Below, piece after piece: positions 52,001-60,988 of a stretch of 64,000 bases of DNA. Source of the stretch: Rhodobacterales bacterium HKCCE2091. Lineage in GTDB: Bacteria; Pseudomonadota; Alphaproteobacteria; Rhodobacterales; Rhodobacteraceae. Location: NCBI GenBank assembly GCA_015689685.1, contig WVSL01000014.1, positions 41,123 to 105,122 on the forward strand, written 5' to 3'. A program made the position numbers and the translations under genes. Positions within the stretch are counted from its first letter, which is position 1. Every line of letters begins with the position of its first letter. The notes under the pieces were generated by a model that ran no database searches, was not told the DNA's origin, and was given only the letters and a program-made list of their open reading frames with translations.

Positions 52001-53410
52001 TCACGGCGCGACACCACCTTTCCCGCCACGGGCCCAGACAGTGGCGGCTAGCGATAGTCCCGCGAGAACGGCCGCGAGCAGGAAGGTCGTTCCGATCCCT
52101 GCCGTGCCCGCGCCGCGGAGTCCGAACGTCTCGGCCAGCCACGGCCCGGCGGCATAGACCGACGCCATCACCGACGCGCCGCAGATGAGCCCGAGATTGC
52201 GGGACAGGCCGAGCAGGGCGGAGATCGTACCCCGCTGACCCCCGGCCGCGCCTCGCATGACGGCGGTCAGGTTGGCCGCCTGGAACGACGCGTAACCCGC
52301 GGTCAGCACAACGATGCCGGCTAGGTAGCCCCCGACCCCCGACATCGCCGGCAGAGCGGCCAGCATGAGCGCCCCGGCCATGACGGCCAGAAGACCGGCA
52401 ATCGTGACGGGAAAAGACCCCGCCCGATCCACGAGCCGACCCGCCGGAAGGCCCGTCGCGGCGGCGACCAGCGGCCCGACCGACATGACCATCCCGGTCC
52501 GAACCGGGTCGAGCCCGTGGACTTCGCCCAGGTAGAACGGCCCGACGACGAGCGTCGCCATGACCACCGCGGAGACCATCAGGAGCGACACCAACCCTGC
52601 CGCGAGCCCGCGTTCGCGCAGGAGGTCGAGCCTCACGAGCGGCGCCGCCGCGCGCGTCTCGGTCAGCACGAACGCCCCGAAGCCAAGTGCGGATGCAATG
52701 CCGAGACCGATCAGGGTTCGTCCGGACATATGGCCGCCTAGGGTGACAGCCGCCGAGAACGCGGCGAGGGACACCGCCAGCAGCAGAACGCCGGGAAGTT
52801 CGAAGCCGGGTCGCGGTGCCGGGGACCGCACCTCCGCCGGCGCGAACGCGACGATCGCCAGGACGGCCAGGACGCCGAGACCCGCGAGCAGGGCGAACAC
52901 CGATGGCCAGCCGGACGCCGCGATCAGTGCGCCGCCCACGGCCGGGCCGAGCGCCGTTCCGACCGCGGACACGGTCCCGAGCAGTCCCATCGCCCGGCCG
53001 GTCCGCCCCTTCGGCACGGCGTCACCGACCATCGCGACGGCAAGGCTCATCATCACCGCGCCGCCGGCCCCCTGCACGGCCCGCGCGGCGATCAGCATCG
53101 GCAGGCCGAGCGAGACGGCGCAAACGGCAGACGCGACGGAGAAGAGCACGACGCCGGACACGAGCAAGCGGCGGCGGCCGACGAGATCGCCCAGCCGGCC
53201 CGCGCCGACGATCAGGCTCGTGACCGCGAGGAGATAGGCGATCACCACCCATTGCGCCGCCGGCATGTTCGCGCCGAACGAAGCCGCAAGCGTAGGGAGG
53301 GCGACGTTGGTGATGCTGGTCCCGAGCGAGGGAAGCAGCATCACAAGCGAGAGCGCGGCGAGCCGGGGTCCGTAACGCCCCGCGCCCACGAGAACGGTGT
53401 CGGTCATCAT
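52001..53410 (-). CDS. MFS drug:H+ antiporter, DHA2 (14-helix) type
   Basis: 469 residues with about 14 hydrophobic segments. Motif A is GRLGDLVGRRRLLVSG and motif C LLGTVSAVGTALGPAVGGAL, as in QacA-type exporters. NVALPTLAASFGANMPAAQW is the typical helix 1-2 stretch. Likely exports a toxic compound. Starts inside the DUF2798 stop, so the two are co-translated, and the divergent LysR gene probably controls both. Confidence 0.9.
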   Translation of the reverse strand: MMTDTVLVGAGRYGPRLAALSLVMLLPSLGTSITNVALPTLAASFGANMPAAQWVVIAYLLAVTSLIVGAGRLGDLVGRRRLLVSGVVLFSVASAVCAVSLGLPMLIAARAVQGAGGAVMMSLAVAMVGDAVPKGRTGRAMGLLGTVSAVGTALGPAVGGALIAASGWPSVFALLAGLGVLAVLAIVAFAPAEVRSPAPRPGFELPGVLLLAVSLAAFSAAVTLGGHMSGRTLIGLGIASALGFGAFVLTETRAAAPLVRLDLLRERGLAAGLVSLLMVSAVVMATLVVGPFYLGEVHGLDPVRTGMVMSVGPLVAAATGLPAGRLVDRAGSFPVTIAGLLAVMAGALMLAALPAMSGVGGYLAGIVVLTAGYASFQAANLTAVMRGAAGGQRGTISALLGLSRNLGLICGASVMASVYAAGPWLAETFGLRGAGTAGIGTTFLLAAVLAGLSLAATVWARGGKGGVAP

Positions 53411-53646
53411 CGCACCTCGCCCGCGGGCGCCCGGACGATCATCCCGACGAGCCGCCGCGCGAACGGGGCGACGACGAGGACGGTCGGGAAGGCGATGAAC
53501 CAGGACGGAAGCCAGGCGGCGAGCCAGAGGCTCGGAAAGTCCTCGGCAAGTCCTGCCGTTCGAAGGGTCGCGATGCCGGACACGATGAGCGACATCAGGG
53601 CCGAGAGGACGAAGCCGAACAGGATGGGGGCGTAACGGGGTGACAT
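53407..53646 (-). CDS. DUF2798 family membrane protein
   Basis: 79 residues, two membrane helices (ILFGFVLSALMSLIVSG and SWFIAFPTVLVVAPFA) with the family PRYAPILFG start. Start at 53646 with AAAGGAGA. Coupled to the MFS gene; exact role unknown. Confidence 0.82.
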   Translation of the reverse strand: MSPRYAPILFGFVLSALMSLIVSGIATLRTAGLAEDFPSLWLAAWLPSWFIAFPTVLVVAPFARRLVGMIVRAPAGEVR

Positions 53647-53757
53647 CTTGGGTCTCCTTTGGGTGTCTGGAGGAGAGCTAGACGGCAGATGACCATTGCG
53701 GAACGCGCAGCGGAGGCATCTTGTAGTTGCATCCGACGCCATGTTCCGAGGGTGGAA

Positions 53758-54723
53758 ATGCCCGACCTGAATCTTCTGGTGACGCTCGATGTCCTCCTGT
53801 CGGAGGGCAGCGTCGCGGGGGCTGCGCGACGATTGCGGCTCAGTCCCTCCGCCATGAGCCGGGCGCTGGCGCGGCTGCGGGACGTGACGGGCGACCCGCT
53901 GCTGGTGCGGGCCGGGCGCGGTCTCGTGCCGACGCCGCGGGCGCTCGAACTCCGCGCGCAGGTTGGTCCAATCGTGGAAAGTGCGCAGGCGATCCTCCGC
54001 CCGGCGGAGGCGCTCGACCTGGGCCGCCTGTCACGCCGGTTCGTCCTGCGATCCAGCGAAGGCTTCGCCGAGACCTTCGGGCCGAAACTCCTCTCCGTGA
54101 TCGCGGACCAGGCGCCCGGTGTGACGCTCCGGTTCCTGACCAAGCCCGACAAGGAAAGCAGCCCCTTGCGCGAAGGCGCGGTCGACCTGGAGACCGGCGT
54201 GATCGACGAAGCGACCGCGCCGGAACTGCGCGCCGTCCCCTTGTTCCGCGACCGCTGGATCGGGGTGGTCCGCGCCGGTCACCCGTTGTCGGCAGGCCCC
54301 GTGACAGCCGAGAGTTTCGCCGAAGCGGGTCACGTTCAGGTGCAGCGTCGCGGCCTGCACAGCAGCGAGATCGACGACGCTGCGGGCAGGGCGGGGTTGG
54401 AGCGCCGGATCTCGGCCGAAGTCAGCGGCTTCGCGACGGCACTGGCACTGGTGCGGGAAACCGACCTGGTCGCGACGGTTCCGGAGCGTCACACAATCGG
54501 CCTCCGCAACGGTCTGCACGCCTTCGACCTGCCGTTCGAGACCGCGCCCTTCACCGTCTCGATGCTCTGGCACCCACGCATGGACGGAGACGCCGCGCAC
54601 CGCTGGCTCCGCCGCCAGGTCCGCGGCATCTGCGCGACGGAATGGGAGGCGCGACCACTCCCCCGGAGAAGGCAGTCGCACCACGCATGCCAGAGGAGCT
54701 CAGCTCAGCCCGGGACTTCGTGA
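53758..54723 (+). CDS. LysR family transcriptional regulator
   Basis: 321 residues. N-terminal winged helix (MPDLNLLVTLDVLLSEGSVA, recognition helix LSPSAMSRALARLRD) and a periplasmic-binding-protein-like effector domain with VDLETGVIDEATAPELRAVP. Divergent from DUF2798-MFS, the usual arrangement for a regulator of the neighbouring exporter. Start 53758 with GAGGGTGG. The last 25 residues are unusually basic and may come from read-through into the repeat patch after it. Confidence 0.9.
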   Translation: MPDLNLLVTLDVLLSEGSVAGAARRLRLSPSAMSRALARLRDVTGDPLLVRAGRGLVPTPRALELRAQVGPIVESAQAILRPAEALDLGRLSRRFVLRSSEGFAETFGPKLLSVIADQAPGVTLRFLTKPDKESSPLREGAVDLETGVIDEATAPELRAVPLFRDRWIGVVRAGHPLSAGPVTAESFAEAGHVQVQRRGLHSSEIDDAAGRAGLERRISAEVSGFATALALVRETDLVATVPERHTIGLRNGLHAFDLPFETAPFTVSMLWHPRMDGDAAHRWLRRQVRGICATEWEARPLPRRRQSHHACQRSSAQPGTS

Positions 54724-54775
54724 AGGAAGGGGAAGTGCGTGGCTGTGCCGGCAGTTCCCGGGCATCCGGTCTGCA

Positions 54776-54942
54776 AATTCCCTGATACCAGGAAATCTAC
54801 AGGGAATTGGTGCGGATCCAGGGGCCAGGGGAGAGATTTCGCAGTCAAACCCGGAGCGATTCCAATGGCTTGGCGGGCGAATTCCCTACTCGGCGGAACA
54901 GGGAATTTTTCCCGCATAACAGGGAACTGGATTTCCCTGTTC
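54776..54942. repeat. Patch of ACAGGGAA / TTCCCTGT repeats
   Basis: Within a 513-base gap (54724-55236) the motif ACAGGGAA(TT) or its complement occurs six times: 54776-54784, 54799-54808, 54879-54888, 54898-54907, 54919-54928 and 54931-54942. The gap is AT-richer than its surroundings and has no credible gene. Similar GGGAATT-rich patches are scattered in Rhodobacterales genomes near mobile-element scars, so this is probably a decayed element end. Confidence 0.55.
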
Positions 54943-55111
54943 CGGTCCGAGCGGACCCTATTCCGCCACGTAGGCGACAACGGAGGCGGCCCGTCGAGGC
55001 GAATACCGATGACCTGTTGCGGTGCCTGTCGAGGATGAAGCTGCGGGTCGTGCTGGTCGTCCGACGTTAGGCGAATCCAGCATCCAGTCTATGCTCTGCC
55101 TCGTGCAGTGC

Positions 55112-55240
55112 GTCCCCGGTCTGTCCCTCGAAGGAACCGAAGCCTTCTATCTCGCGAACCGAACGGCTTGCCGCGCCTCACGGGACGAGGCGAGAGCGCG
55201 GGATTGGCTGGTGAGGCGTGCTTCACTGGAAACCGGCTAG
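55112..55240 (+). pseudogene. Remnant of a LysR-type regulator C-terminus
   Basis: About 42 residues ending at the TAG at 55238-55240 read LSLEGTEAFYLANRTACRAS then DEARARDWLVRR, resembling the end of LysR proteins of the GcvA group (...AYYLV...RDWLL.EA). No upstream part is preserved; the repeat patch lies where it should be. It ends in a four-base overlap with the MmgE/PrpD stop. Assignment is tentative. Confidence 0.4.
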
Positions 55241-56676
55241 GGGTTTCGTCCTAGGATCAGGGCCTCGTAGAACGGGGCGGCTCCGTCTTGGGCGAACTCG
55301 ACGGACTCGAACCCTAACACGCGTTCGCGAAGTGGGTTCAGCCTAGTAGCATGGTTTCGGCCGAACACCATCGTGGTCTTCCTTTCCATGTCGTCCCACG
55401 TAGCCGGGGCAAACCTCGTCCCGCTCAACGCGTCAACCCGGGCAACTTGTTCGCTGCCGTCATTGAATGTGATCCGAACGACGGCCCGGTTCCGGCTGCC
55501 GGTGCGCTCGACCGGGTCGAGCGCCGCGTCGTGCACGAGCGCGACGCGCGACATCAATCCTGTGCCCCGGGAGTGGTTCAGGCGTATCTGATCGTGTGAA
55601 TTCTCGAACGTGAGTCCGCCATCCTCTATCATCGCAGCGAGAATGTACTGAAGGCAGATCGCCGGCATGTCCCGGTCGTCCACCACGAACGCCTTTTGAG
55701 ACGGCAGGTGACAGGTCACCGAGGCAATCTTCGATGGGTCGATGGGACTTTGGGCGAGGAGTTGGCCCATCGCTTGCGCTGCGGCTTGGATCGGCAGTCC
55801 CACCGGGTAGAGCTTTATGTCAGCTGCAAAGACGCCACCTGCTGGGTCCTCGAGCAGGCCGGGCAAGGCGGCGGGGTTGCTGCGGCCCTCGTAGGAGTCG
55901 AACAGATTCACCGACCGGTCGAGAATATCCACGACCCCGGTGAACCCGAGCCGCGCTAGGGTCGCGGCCTGCACCCCCTGGGCGGCGGGCAGCCCGCCGA
56001 AGACATAGGCCTTCTCCACGTGGTGGCTGTCTCGGTAGAGCGAATTGATGCCCGACGATTGCTGCGCCGCATAGGACAGCGCGTAGCGCATCCGAGTCTC
56101 GTCGAGCCCCATCAGCACACCCGCCGCGGCGACGGCGCCCATCACCTGTCCGGCGTTGTGGCTGGTGCGGCTGCAATGCATCCGCTCGTGCGGCTCGGCC
56201 CAGATCGCGAGCGGGAAGGCAATGCCGACCTGGTAGCCGGTCAGAATGGCGTTGAGCACCTCTCGGCCGGTCGCGCCGGCAGGGCCGGCAACTGCGAGCG
56301 CGGCGGGAATGATCGACGCGCCCGGATGCATGCGGGCCAGTTCGCTCGTGTCGTCGGTCTCGTCGGCATGGGCGAGGGTCCCGTTGACCATCGCCGCGAC
56401 TTCGGGCGGCAGGGTCGCGTCGGTCCCGAGGACGCGGCCGCCGGGCCGGTCTGTGGTCCCGTACTCCTCGACATAGGTCGCGGCGTGCTTTCCGGCGGGC
56501 AGGTCATGGCCGCTGACGATGGCGAGCAGCGTGTCGTAGAGATGGACGCGGATCTTCTCCACCGCGTCCGCCGACCAGCTTTCATAGCGCCGCGACAGGA
56601 TGTACCGCGCGACGTGACCGGTGAGATCGCCGGCGACGTGGCTGCGGGCTTCGTTCGGCTGTTCGATCCGGGTCAT
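55237..56676 (-). CDS. MmgE/PrpD family protein
   Basis: 479 residues. LPPEVAAMVNGTLAHADETD is the conserved AHxxDxDD-like region and GASIIPAALAVAGPAGATGR follows, as in 2-methylcitrate dehydratase-like proteins. The family dehydrates or isomerises tricarboxylates and related acids (PrpD, immune-responsive gene 1, aconitate isomerase-like). Second gene of a minus-strand pair with the enolase-superfamily enzyme (ATGA overlap), so it probably acts on the same acid's pathway. Confidence 0.87.
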   Translation of the reverse strand: MTRIEQPNEARSHVAGDLTGHVARYILSRRYESWSADAVEKIRVHLYDTLLAIVSGHDLPAGKHAATYVEEYGTTDRPGGRVLGTDATLPPEVAAMVNGTLAHADETDDTSELARMHPGASIIPAALAVAGPAGATGREVLNAILTGYQVGIAFPLAIWAEPHERMHCSRTSHNAGQVMGAVAAAGVLMGLDETRMRYALSYAAQQSSGINSLYRDSHHVEKAYVFGGLPAAQGVQAATLARLGFTGVVDILDRSVNLFDSYEGRSNPAALPGLLEDPAGGVFAADIKLYPVGLPIQAAAQAMGQLLAQSPIDPSKIASVTCHLPSQKAFVVDDRDMPAICLQYILAAMIEDGGLTFENSHDQIRLNHSRGTGLMSRVALVHDAALDPVERTGSRNRAVVRITFNDGSEQVARVDALSGTRFAPATWDDMERKTTMVFGRNHATRLNPLRERVLGFESVEFAQDGAAPFYEALILGRNP

Positions 56677-57806
56677 GCGCGAACCTCCGTCCAGCCGATG
56701 GTGGCGGTCTCGGCCACGCGGGCTTCATCGAACTCGAAGCCGAAGCCGGGCTGTTCGGACAGGACGATATAGCCGCCTTCGAATACCAGGGGCGCATCCA
56801 GCAGGTTCTGAAGGTTCACGATCCGGTCGTCGGTGAAGACCTCGACGCGCATCGCGTTCGGCGTGGCGGCCATTAGCGGGGCGTGGAAGTCCTGCCAGGC
56901 ATGGGTGCAGACCGGCATGTCGCAGGCCGCGGCATGGGCGGCGATGCGGCGCCATTCGGTGACGCCTCCGCAGGCCGCCACGTCGGGTTGCAGTATCTGC
57001 GCGGCCTTGCGATCGACGAGATCGCGGAACCGCCACCGCCCGGCCTCCACCTCGCCGCTGGCGATCGGTATCCGCGCCCGCTCGGCCAGGCGCGCATGGG
57101 CGTCGATCGCGTCGGGGCTGAACGGTTCCTCGATCCAGAACGGCCGGAACTCCTCGACCGAGGAAAGGAACTGGTCCGCCTCGGCCACGTTGGACCAGGC
57201 GTTGTTCGCGTCGAGCATCAGGAGCACGTCCTCGCCGACAACCTCGCGCACGGCGGCGACGCGGCGGCGGTCGTGGGACAGCTCCGCGCGACCGACCTTC
57301 ATCTTCACGGCGCGGAAGCCGGTATCGAGATAGCCCTGCATTTCCGACTGGAGACGGGCGAACTCGTCGGTGTCGTAGTAGTAGCCGCCGCTGGCATAGG
57401 CCGGGACGCGGCCCTCGTGCATCGCGCCGAGGTAGCGCCACAGGGGCAGGCCGGCGGCGCGTGCGTTCCGGTCCCAGAGCGCCATGTCGAGCGCGGAAAT
57501 CGCCCGGATCACCGAGCCGGCGCGGCCCTGCAACAGCGCCTCGCGATACATCTCGTGCCAGAGCGCCTCGGTGGCGTGGGCGTCGCGCCCGAGCAGCATG
57601 CGGGCCAAGAGCCGTTCCGCCGCGCCGAAGGCGATCTCTCCGAGCGCGTTGCCGCAATAGGCCGCCCCGATCCCCGTGACGCCGTCCGAGGTCCGGACCC
57701 GGACGAGTAGGTATTGCCGGGACGCCACCGAGCGGGTGGCGAAGACGGCGGGCTGCGCGAGCGGACAATCCGCAAGACACAGGCTGATTTCTCGAATTGC
57801 CGACAT
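56673..57806 (-). CDS. Mandelate racemase/muconate lactonizing enzyme family protein
   Basis: 377 residues, enolase superfamily with a complete site: base pair Lys168/Lys170 (KMK), metal ligands Asp199 (LDANN), Glu226 (IEEPF), Glu252 (SGE) and His302 (THAW). Likely a dehydratase, racemase or cycloisomerase for a sugar acid or dicarboxylate. Start at 57806; the spacer to the GntR gene holds a TTGTCGACA box. First gene of the leftward catabolic pair. Confidence 0.9.
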   Translation of the reverse strand: MSAIREISLCLADCPLAQPAVFATRSVASRQYLLVRVRTSDGVTGIGAAYCGNALGEIAFGAAERLLARMLLGRDAHATEALWHEMYREALLQGRAGSVIRAISALDMALWDRNARAAGLPLWRYLGAMHEGRVPAYASGGYYYDTDEFARLQSEMQGYLDTGFRAVKMKVGRAELSHDRRRVAAVREVVGEDVLLMLDANNAWSNVAEADQFLSSVEEFRPFWIEEPFSPDAIDAHARLAERARIPIASGEVEAGRWRFRDLVDRKAAQILQPDVAACGGVTEWRRIAAHAAACDMPVCTHAWQDFHAPLMAATPNAMRVEVFTDDRIVNLQNLLDAPLVFEGGYIVLSEQPGFGFEFDEARVAETATIGWTEVRA

Positions 57807-57863
57807 GAGTCCTCCCTTGGTGGCGCGGCGTGATGTATTCAGATCTCGTCTAACTGTCAATTA

Positions 57864-57872
57864 TTGTCGACA
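57864..57872. promoter_or_regulatory. GntR operator-like box (left)
   Basis: TTGTCGACA, containing the palindrome TGTCGACA, in the divergent spacer between the enolase-superfamily gene and the GntR gene. The same nine bases, followed by C or T and CGA, recur at 58660-58668 on the other side of the regulator gene. FCD-type GntR proteins often bind such TTGTCGACAA-like palindromes. Confidence 0.55.
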
Positions 57873-57955
57873 CGATGCCGTATCGCCTTCCCTCGGGTCG
57901 GCAGGCCGGGTAGGCTCGGCCGGGGGAGATCGAGGACGCATCAGGGAGGCGCGCC

Positions 57956-58651
57956 ATGAAAGCCGAAATCGCCATGGACCTCGGTCCGGTCGAAAACCAG
58001 TCGCTGGCCACGCGGGTGCTGGCCGAGCTCGAAACCATGATCCTGAGCGAGGAGCTGGAGCCGGGATCGCGCATCAACGAGAAGGCCATCGCCGAACGCC
58101 TGAGCATCAGCCGCAGCCCGGTCCGCGAGGCGCTTCGGCGGCTCGAACAGGCCGGTCTCGTGGAGATCAGGACCAACAAGGGCGTCTTTGTCCGCACGCT
58201 CGACCGGAAGCGGGCGACGGAGCTGTGCGACATCCGTTGCGCCTTGTATCGCTTAGCGGGAAGGCTCGCGGCCAGCCATGTTTCCAACGCGCAGATCCAC
58301 GATCTCAGGGATTACCTGGCGCAGATGGAGGCGACGCTCGACCCGCTGCGCCCAGAGGAATTCTCGCGCCTGAACGACGAGTTTCACCGCAAGCTGATCG
58401 AGGCGAGCGGTAGCGAGCGGCTTCGCGACATGCTGGAGGGAATCGAGAAGGAAGTCTTCCTCGCGCGGCACCTGAGCCGGCAGACCCGCGAGCGGGCGGC
58501 GTCCGAGTTGAGCCAGTCCACGAGCGAGCATCGCGCCATCGTCGAGGCGATGGCGTCGCGCGATCCCACGCGGCTTGGCGACGCCATGGAATTTCACGCA
58601 CATCGCGGCAAGGCGCAGGTTCTCCGCTTTTTCGACAAACAAGCCCAATAG
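57956..58651 (+). CDS. GntR family regulator, FadR/FCD subfamily
   Basis: 231 residues. Winged helix (PGSRINEKAIAERLSISRSP then VREALRRLEQAGLVEI) and an all-helical FCD ligand domain with metal-binding residues in FSRLNDEFHRKLIEASG and TSEHRAIVEAM. It most likely represses both divergent arms of this locus and senses the imported acid. Start 57956 with AGGGAGG. Confidence 0.92.
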   Translation: MKAEIAMDLGPVENQSLATRVLAELETMILSEELEPGSRINEKAIAERLSISRSPVREALRRLEQAGLVEIRTNKGVFVRTLDRKRATELCDIRCALYRLAGRLAASHVSNAQIHDLRDYLAQMEATLDPLRPEEFSRLNDEFHRKLIEASGSERLRDMLEGIEKEVFLARHLSRQTRERAASELSQSTSEHRAIVEAMASRDPTRLGDAMEFHAHRGKAQVLRFFDKQAQ

Positions 58652-58659
58652 GTAGAAAG

Positions 58660-58680
58660 TTGTCGACATTCGACACGAAT
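58660..58680. promoter_or_regulatory. GntR operator-like box (right)
   Basis: TTGTCGACATTCGACACG: the nine-base box of 57864-57872 followed by a second half site TTCGACA. It sits just after the GntR stop and about 125 bases before the rightward catabolic and transport operon. Confidence 0.55.
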
Positions 58681-58793
58681 CCGCTTACCCCGATTCTCGA
58701 GGCCGGCTGAGAGACCGGCGAGGGATACGCATCGGGCCCGCTCCGTCGAACGACGGGCGGGGCTCCGGGCGGCGAAGGATCGGAGGACACCGC

Positions 58794-59945
58794 ATGAAGA
58801 TCGCCAACATCAAGGCCAGCCTGCACCGGCACGACATCGACCTGCCGGGCATCGGCGACTCCATCGAGACGCGGATGTTCGTGTTCTGCGAGATCGAGTG
58901 CGAGGACGGGCAGAAGGGCTTCGGTGTGACCGGGCAGTTCCTGCCATGGGCGATCATCTCGTGCATCGAGGATCACATCGCGCCGGCGATCAAGGGCATG
59001 GACCCGGTCCATACCGAGGCGATCCACGCGCTGGTCTGGAACCGCCTGAACAACCGCGCCTATACCGGCATCATTTCGCATGCCCTGTCGGCCATCGACA
59101 TCGCACTCTGGGACCTGCGCGGGAAGGCCGAGGGCCGCACCGTGGCAGAGCTGGTCGGCGGCTACTCGAACTCGGCGCTGACCTACGCCACCTTCGGCTA
59201 CCCGTTCTTCGATGCCGACCAGATCGCGGAATACGGCCGCAAGTTCGTCGGCGAGGGGCACAAGATGCTCAAGATGGTCGTCGGCAGCGAGCCCAAGCGG
59301 ACCTGGCGCGACGATGTCGCCCGCGTCCGCGCCGCGCGCGACGCGATCGGCCCCGACATCCCGCTGATGATCGACGCGAACTGCTGGTTCGCGCCCCATG
59401 ACGCACGGCTGCTCGCCCAGGCGATCGAGGAATGCAACGTCCACTGGTTCGAGGAGCCGATAAAGGCCAACGACGCCCGTTCGCTCGCCGATCTTCGAAG
59501 CCAGGTCCGCGTCCCGATCTCGTCGGGCCAGAACAACGGCCACCGGTTCAGCCACCGCGACCTGATCACCTACCAGGCCGTCGACGTGATCCAGCCGAAC
59601 GTCCTTTATTGCGGCGGCTACACCGAGGCGGTGAAGGTCGCGCACATGGCCCAGGCCTTCAACCTGACCATGTCGAACGGCGGCGGCTGGCCGATCTTCA
59701 ACGCCCACCTGCTCTGCGGCATGTCGAACGGCGGCCCGGTCGAATTCCACTACGGAATGTGGCAGACGGGCAAGCGGTTCTTCCACGGCACGCCCGATCC
59801 GTCCGAGGGACGGATGGAGCTCTCGTCGAAACCGGGTCTCGGATACGAGCCCAACTACGAGCAACTCGCCGACGCCCGCGTGAATTCGCCCGAGGACATG
59901 AACCTCACCGGGCCGCGCGATGCACACGGGTACCTGATCCGCTGA
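58794..59945 (+). CDS. Divergent enolase-superfamily protein with altered active site
   Basis: 383 residues, mandelate racemase-like fold with metal ligands Asp194 (MIDANCW) and Glu220 (WFEEP). The third ligand is Gln246 (SSGQNN) where Glu is usual, the second base lysine is Val162 (LKMVV) and the usual His is replaced around Asn295 (MSNGGG). It may be a dehydratase with a different mechanism. GGAGG site. First gene of the rightward operon with the TctCBA transporter. Confidence 0.85.
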   Translation: MKIANIKASLHRHDIDLPGIGDSIETRMFVFCEIECEDGQKGFGVTGQFLPWAIISCIEDHIAPAIKGMDPVHTEAIHALVWNRLNNRAYTGIISHALSAIDIALWDLRGKAEGRTVAELVGGYSNSALTYATFGYPFFDADQIAEYGRKFVGEGHKMLKMVVGSEPKRTWRDDVARVRAARDAIGPDIPLMIDANCWFAPHDARLLAQAIEECNVHWFEEPIKANDARSLADLRSQVRVPISSGQNNGHRFSHRDLITYQAVDVIQPNVLYCGGYTEAVKVAHMAQAFNLTMSNGGGWPIFNAHLLCGMSNGGPVEFHYGMWQTGKRFFHGTPDPSEGRMELSSKPGLGYEPNYEQLADARVNSPEDMNLTGPRDAHGYLIR

Positions 59946-59992
59946 CGCGGAGCACCCGACAACCGGACCAACTGACAGGAGGAGGAGTCACT

Positions 59993-60958
59993 ATGTTCGG
60001 AACCACCATGAAAAGGGCCTGCTTCGGGCTGGCATTGCCCGCAGCGGCCCTCGGCGGCGCCGCCTGGGCGCAGGATTTCCCGGAGCGCGGCGTCGATGTC
60101 GTGCTGCACGCGGGATCGGGGGGCGGCACCGACATCACCACCCGCCAGGTCCTTCCGGGCGCCAGCGAAGCCTTCGGGCAAGGGTTCGAGATCCTGCCCA
60201 AGCAGGGCGGCAACGGCATCGTCGCGCTCAGCTACATGGAGACGGTTGAGCCGGACGGCTACACGGTGATGACGCTGACCGCGAGCCACCTCGCCGCCAT
60301 CGCTCGCGGCGAGACCGAGTTCACCATGGATGACATCACCTGCCTCGCGCGGATGACCGACGACCCGCAATACCTGATGACCGCCGCCGGCCGCTACGAG
60401 AGCGCCGAGGCGATGATCGAGGACGTGACCTCGCGTCCGGTGCGGATCGGCGGCGCCGAGATCGGTGGGACCGACCATATCGCGGTGGCCTCCTTCGCAC
60501 GTCGCCTGGGCGAGGGCTTCGACTATACCTACGTGCCCTTCGACGCCGCGCCGGCCACCGGCGCCGCGCTGGTGAACGGCGATATCGACTTCGCAACCAT
60601 CAACTACTCAGAGGCCCGCTCGATGATCGACGCGGGACGGATCGAGCCGGTCCTGGTTCTCGCCGCCGACCGGCAGGAGGCGCTTCCTGACGTTCCCACC
60701 GCGCGCGAGGTCGGGATCGAGTCGATCTTCTCGTCGCTGCGCGCCATCGCCACCCTGAGCGCGGTGCCCGAGGATCGTCAGGCGCTCCTGTCCGACGCGT
60801 TCCTCGCCGGCATGGAGACCGAGGCCTACACCACGTATCTCGCGGATATCGGCCTGCCGCCGAGCACAATCGGCGATGCCGATGCCTGCAACGAGCAGCT
60901 GTCGAGCATGTACACCGACACGGCGGATGCGCTCGAAGCCATCGGCTTCATCGAATAG
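59993..60958 (+). CDS. Tripartite tricarboxylate transporter substrate-binding protein (TctC/Bug)
   Basis: 321 residues. Signal peptide (about 1-26, ending AAWAQ) then the Bug-family pattern FPERGVDVVLHAGSGGGTDI, PKQGGNGIVALSY and DGYTVMTLT. Binds a carboxylate in the periplasm. The AGGAGGAGGAG site indicates high expression. Followed by tctB and tctA genes. Confidence 0.92.
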   Translation: MFGTTMKRACFGLALPAAALGGAAWAQDFPERGVDVVLHAGSGGGTDITTRQVLPGASEAFGQGFEILPKQGGNGIVALSYMETVEPDGYTVMTLTASHLAAIARGETEFTMDDITCLARMTDDPQYLMTAAGRYESAEAMIEDVTSRPVRIGGAEIGGTDHIAVASFARRLGEGFDYTYVPFDAAPATGAALVNGDIDFATINYSEARSMIDAGRIEPVLVLAADRQEALPDVPTAREVGIESIFSSLRAIATLSAVPEDRQALLSDAFLAGMETEAYTTYLADIGLPPSTIGDADACNEQLSSMYTDTADALEAIGFIE

Positions 60959-60988
60959 GCACACCGGTCCGGGGGAGGAGACCAAGAC

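Noticed and set aside
54739..55038. 99-codon frame across the repeat patch
   Set aside because: Its residues simply translate the GGGAATT repeats; no ribosome-binding site or conserved domain.
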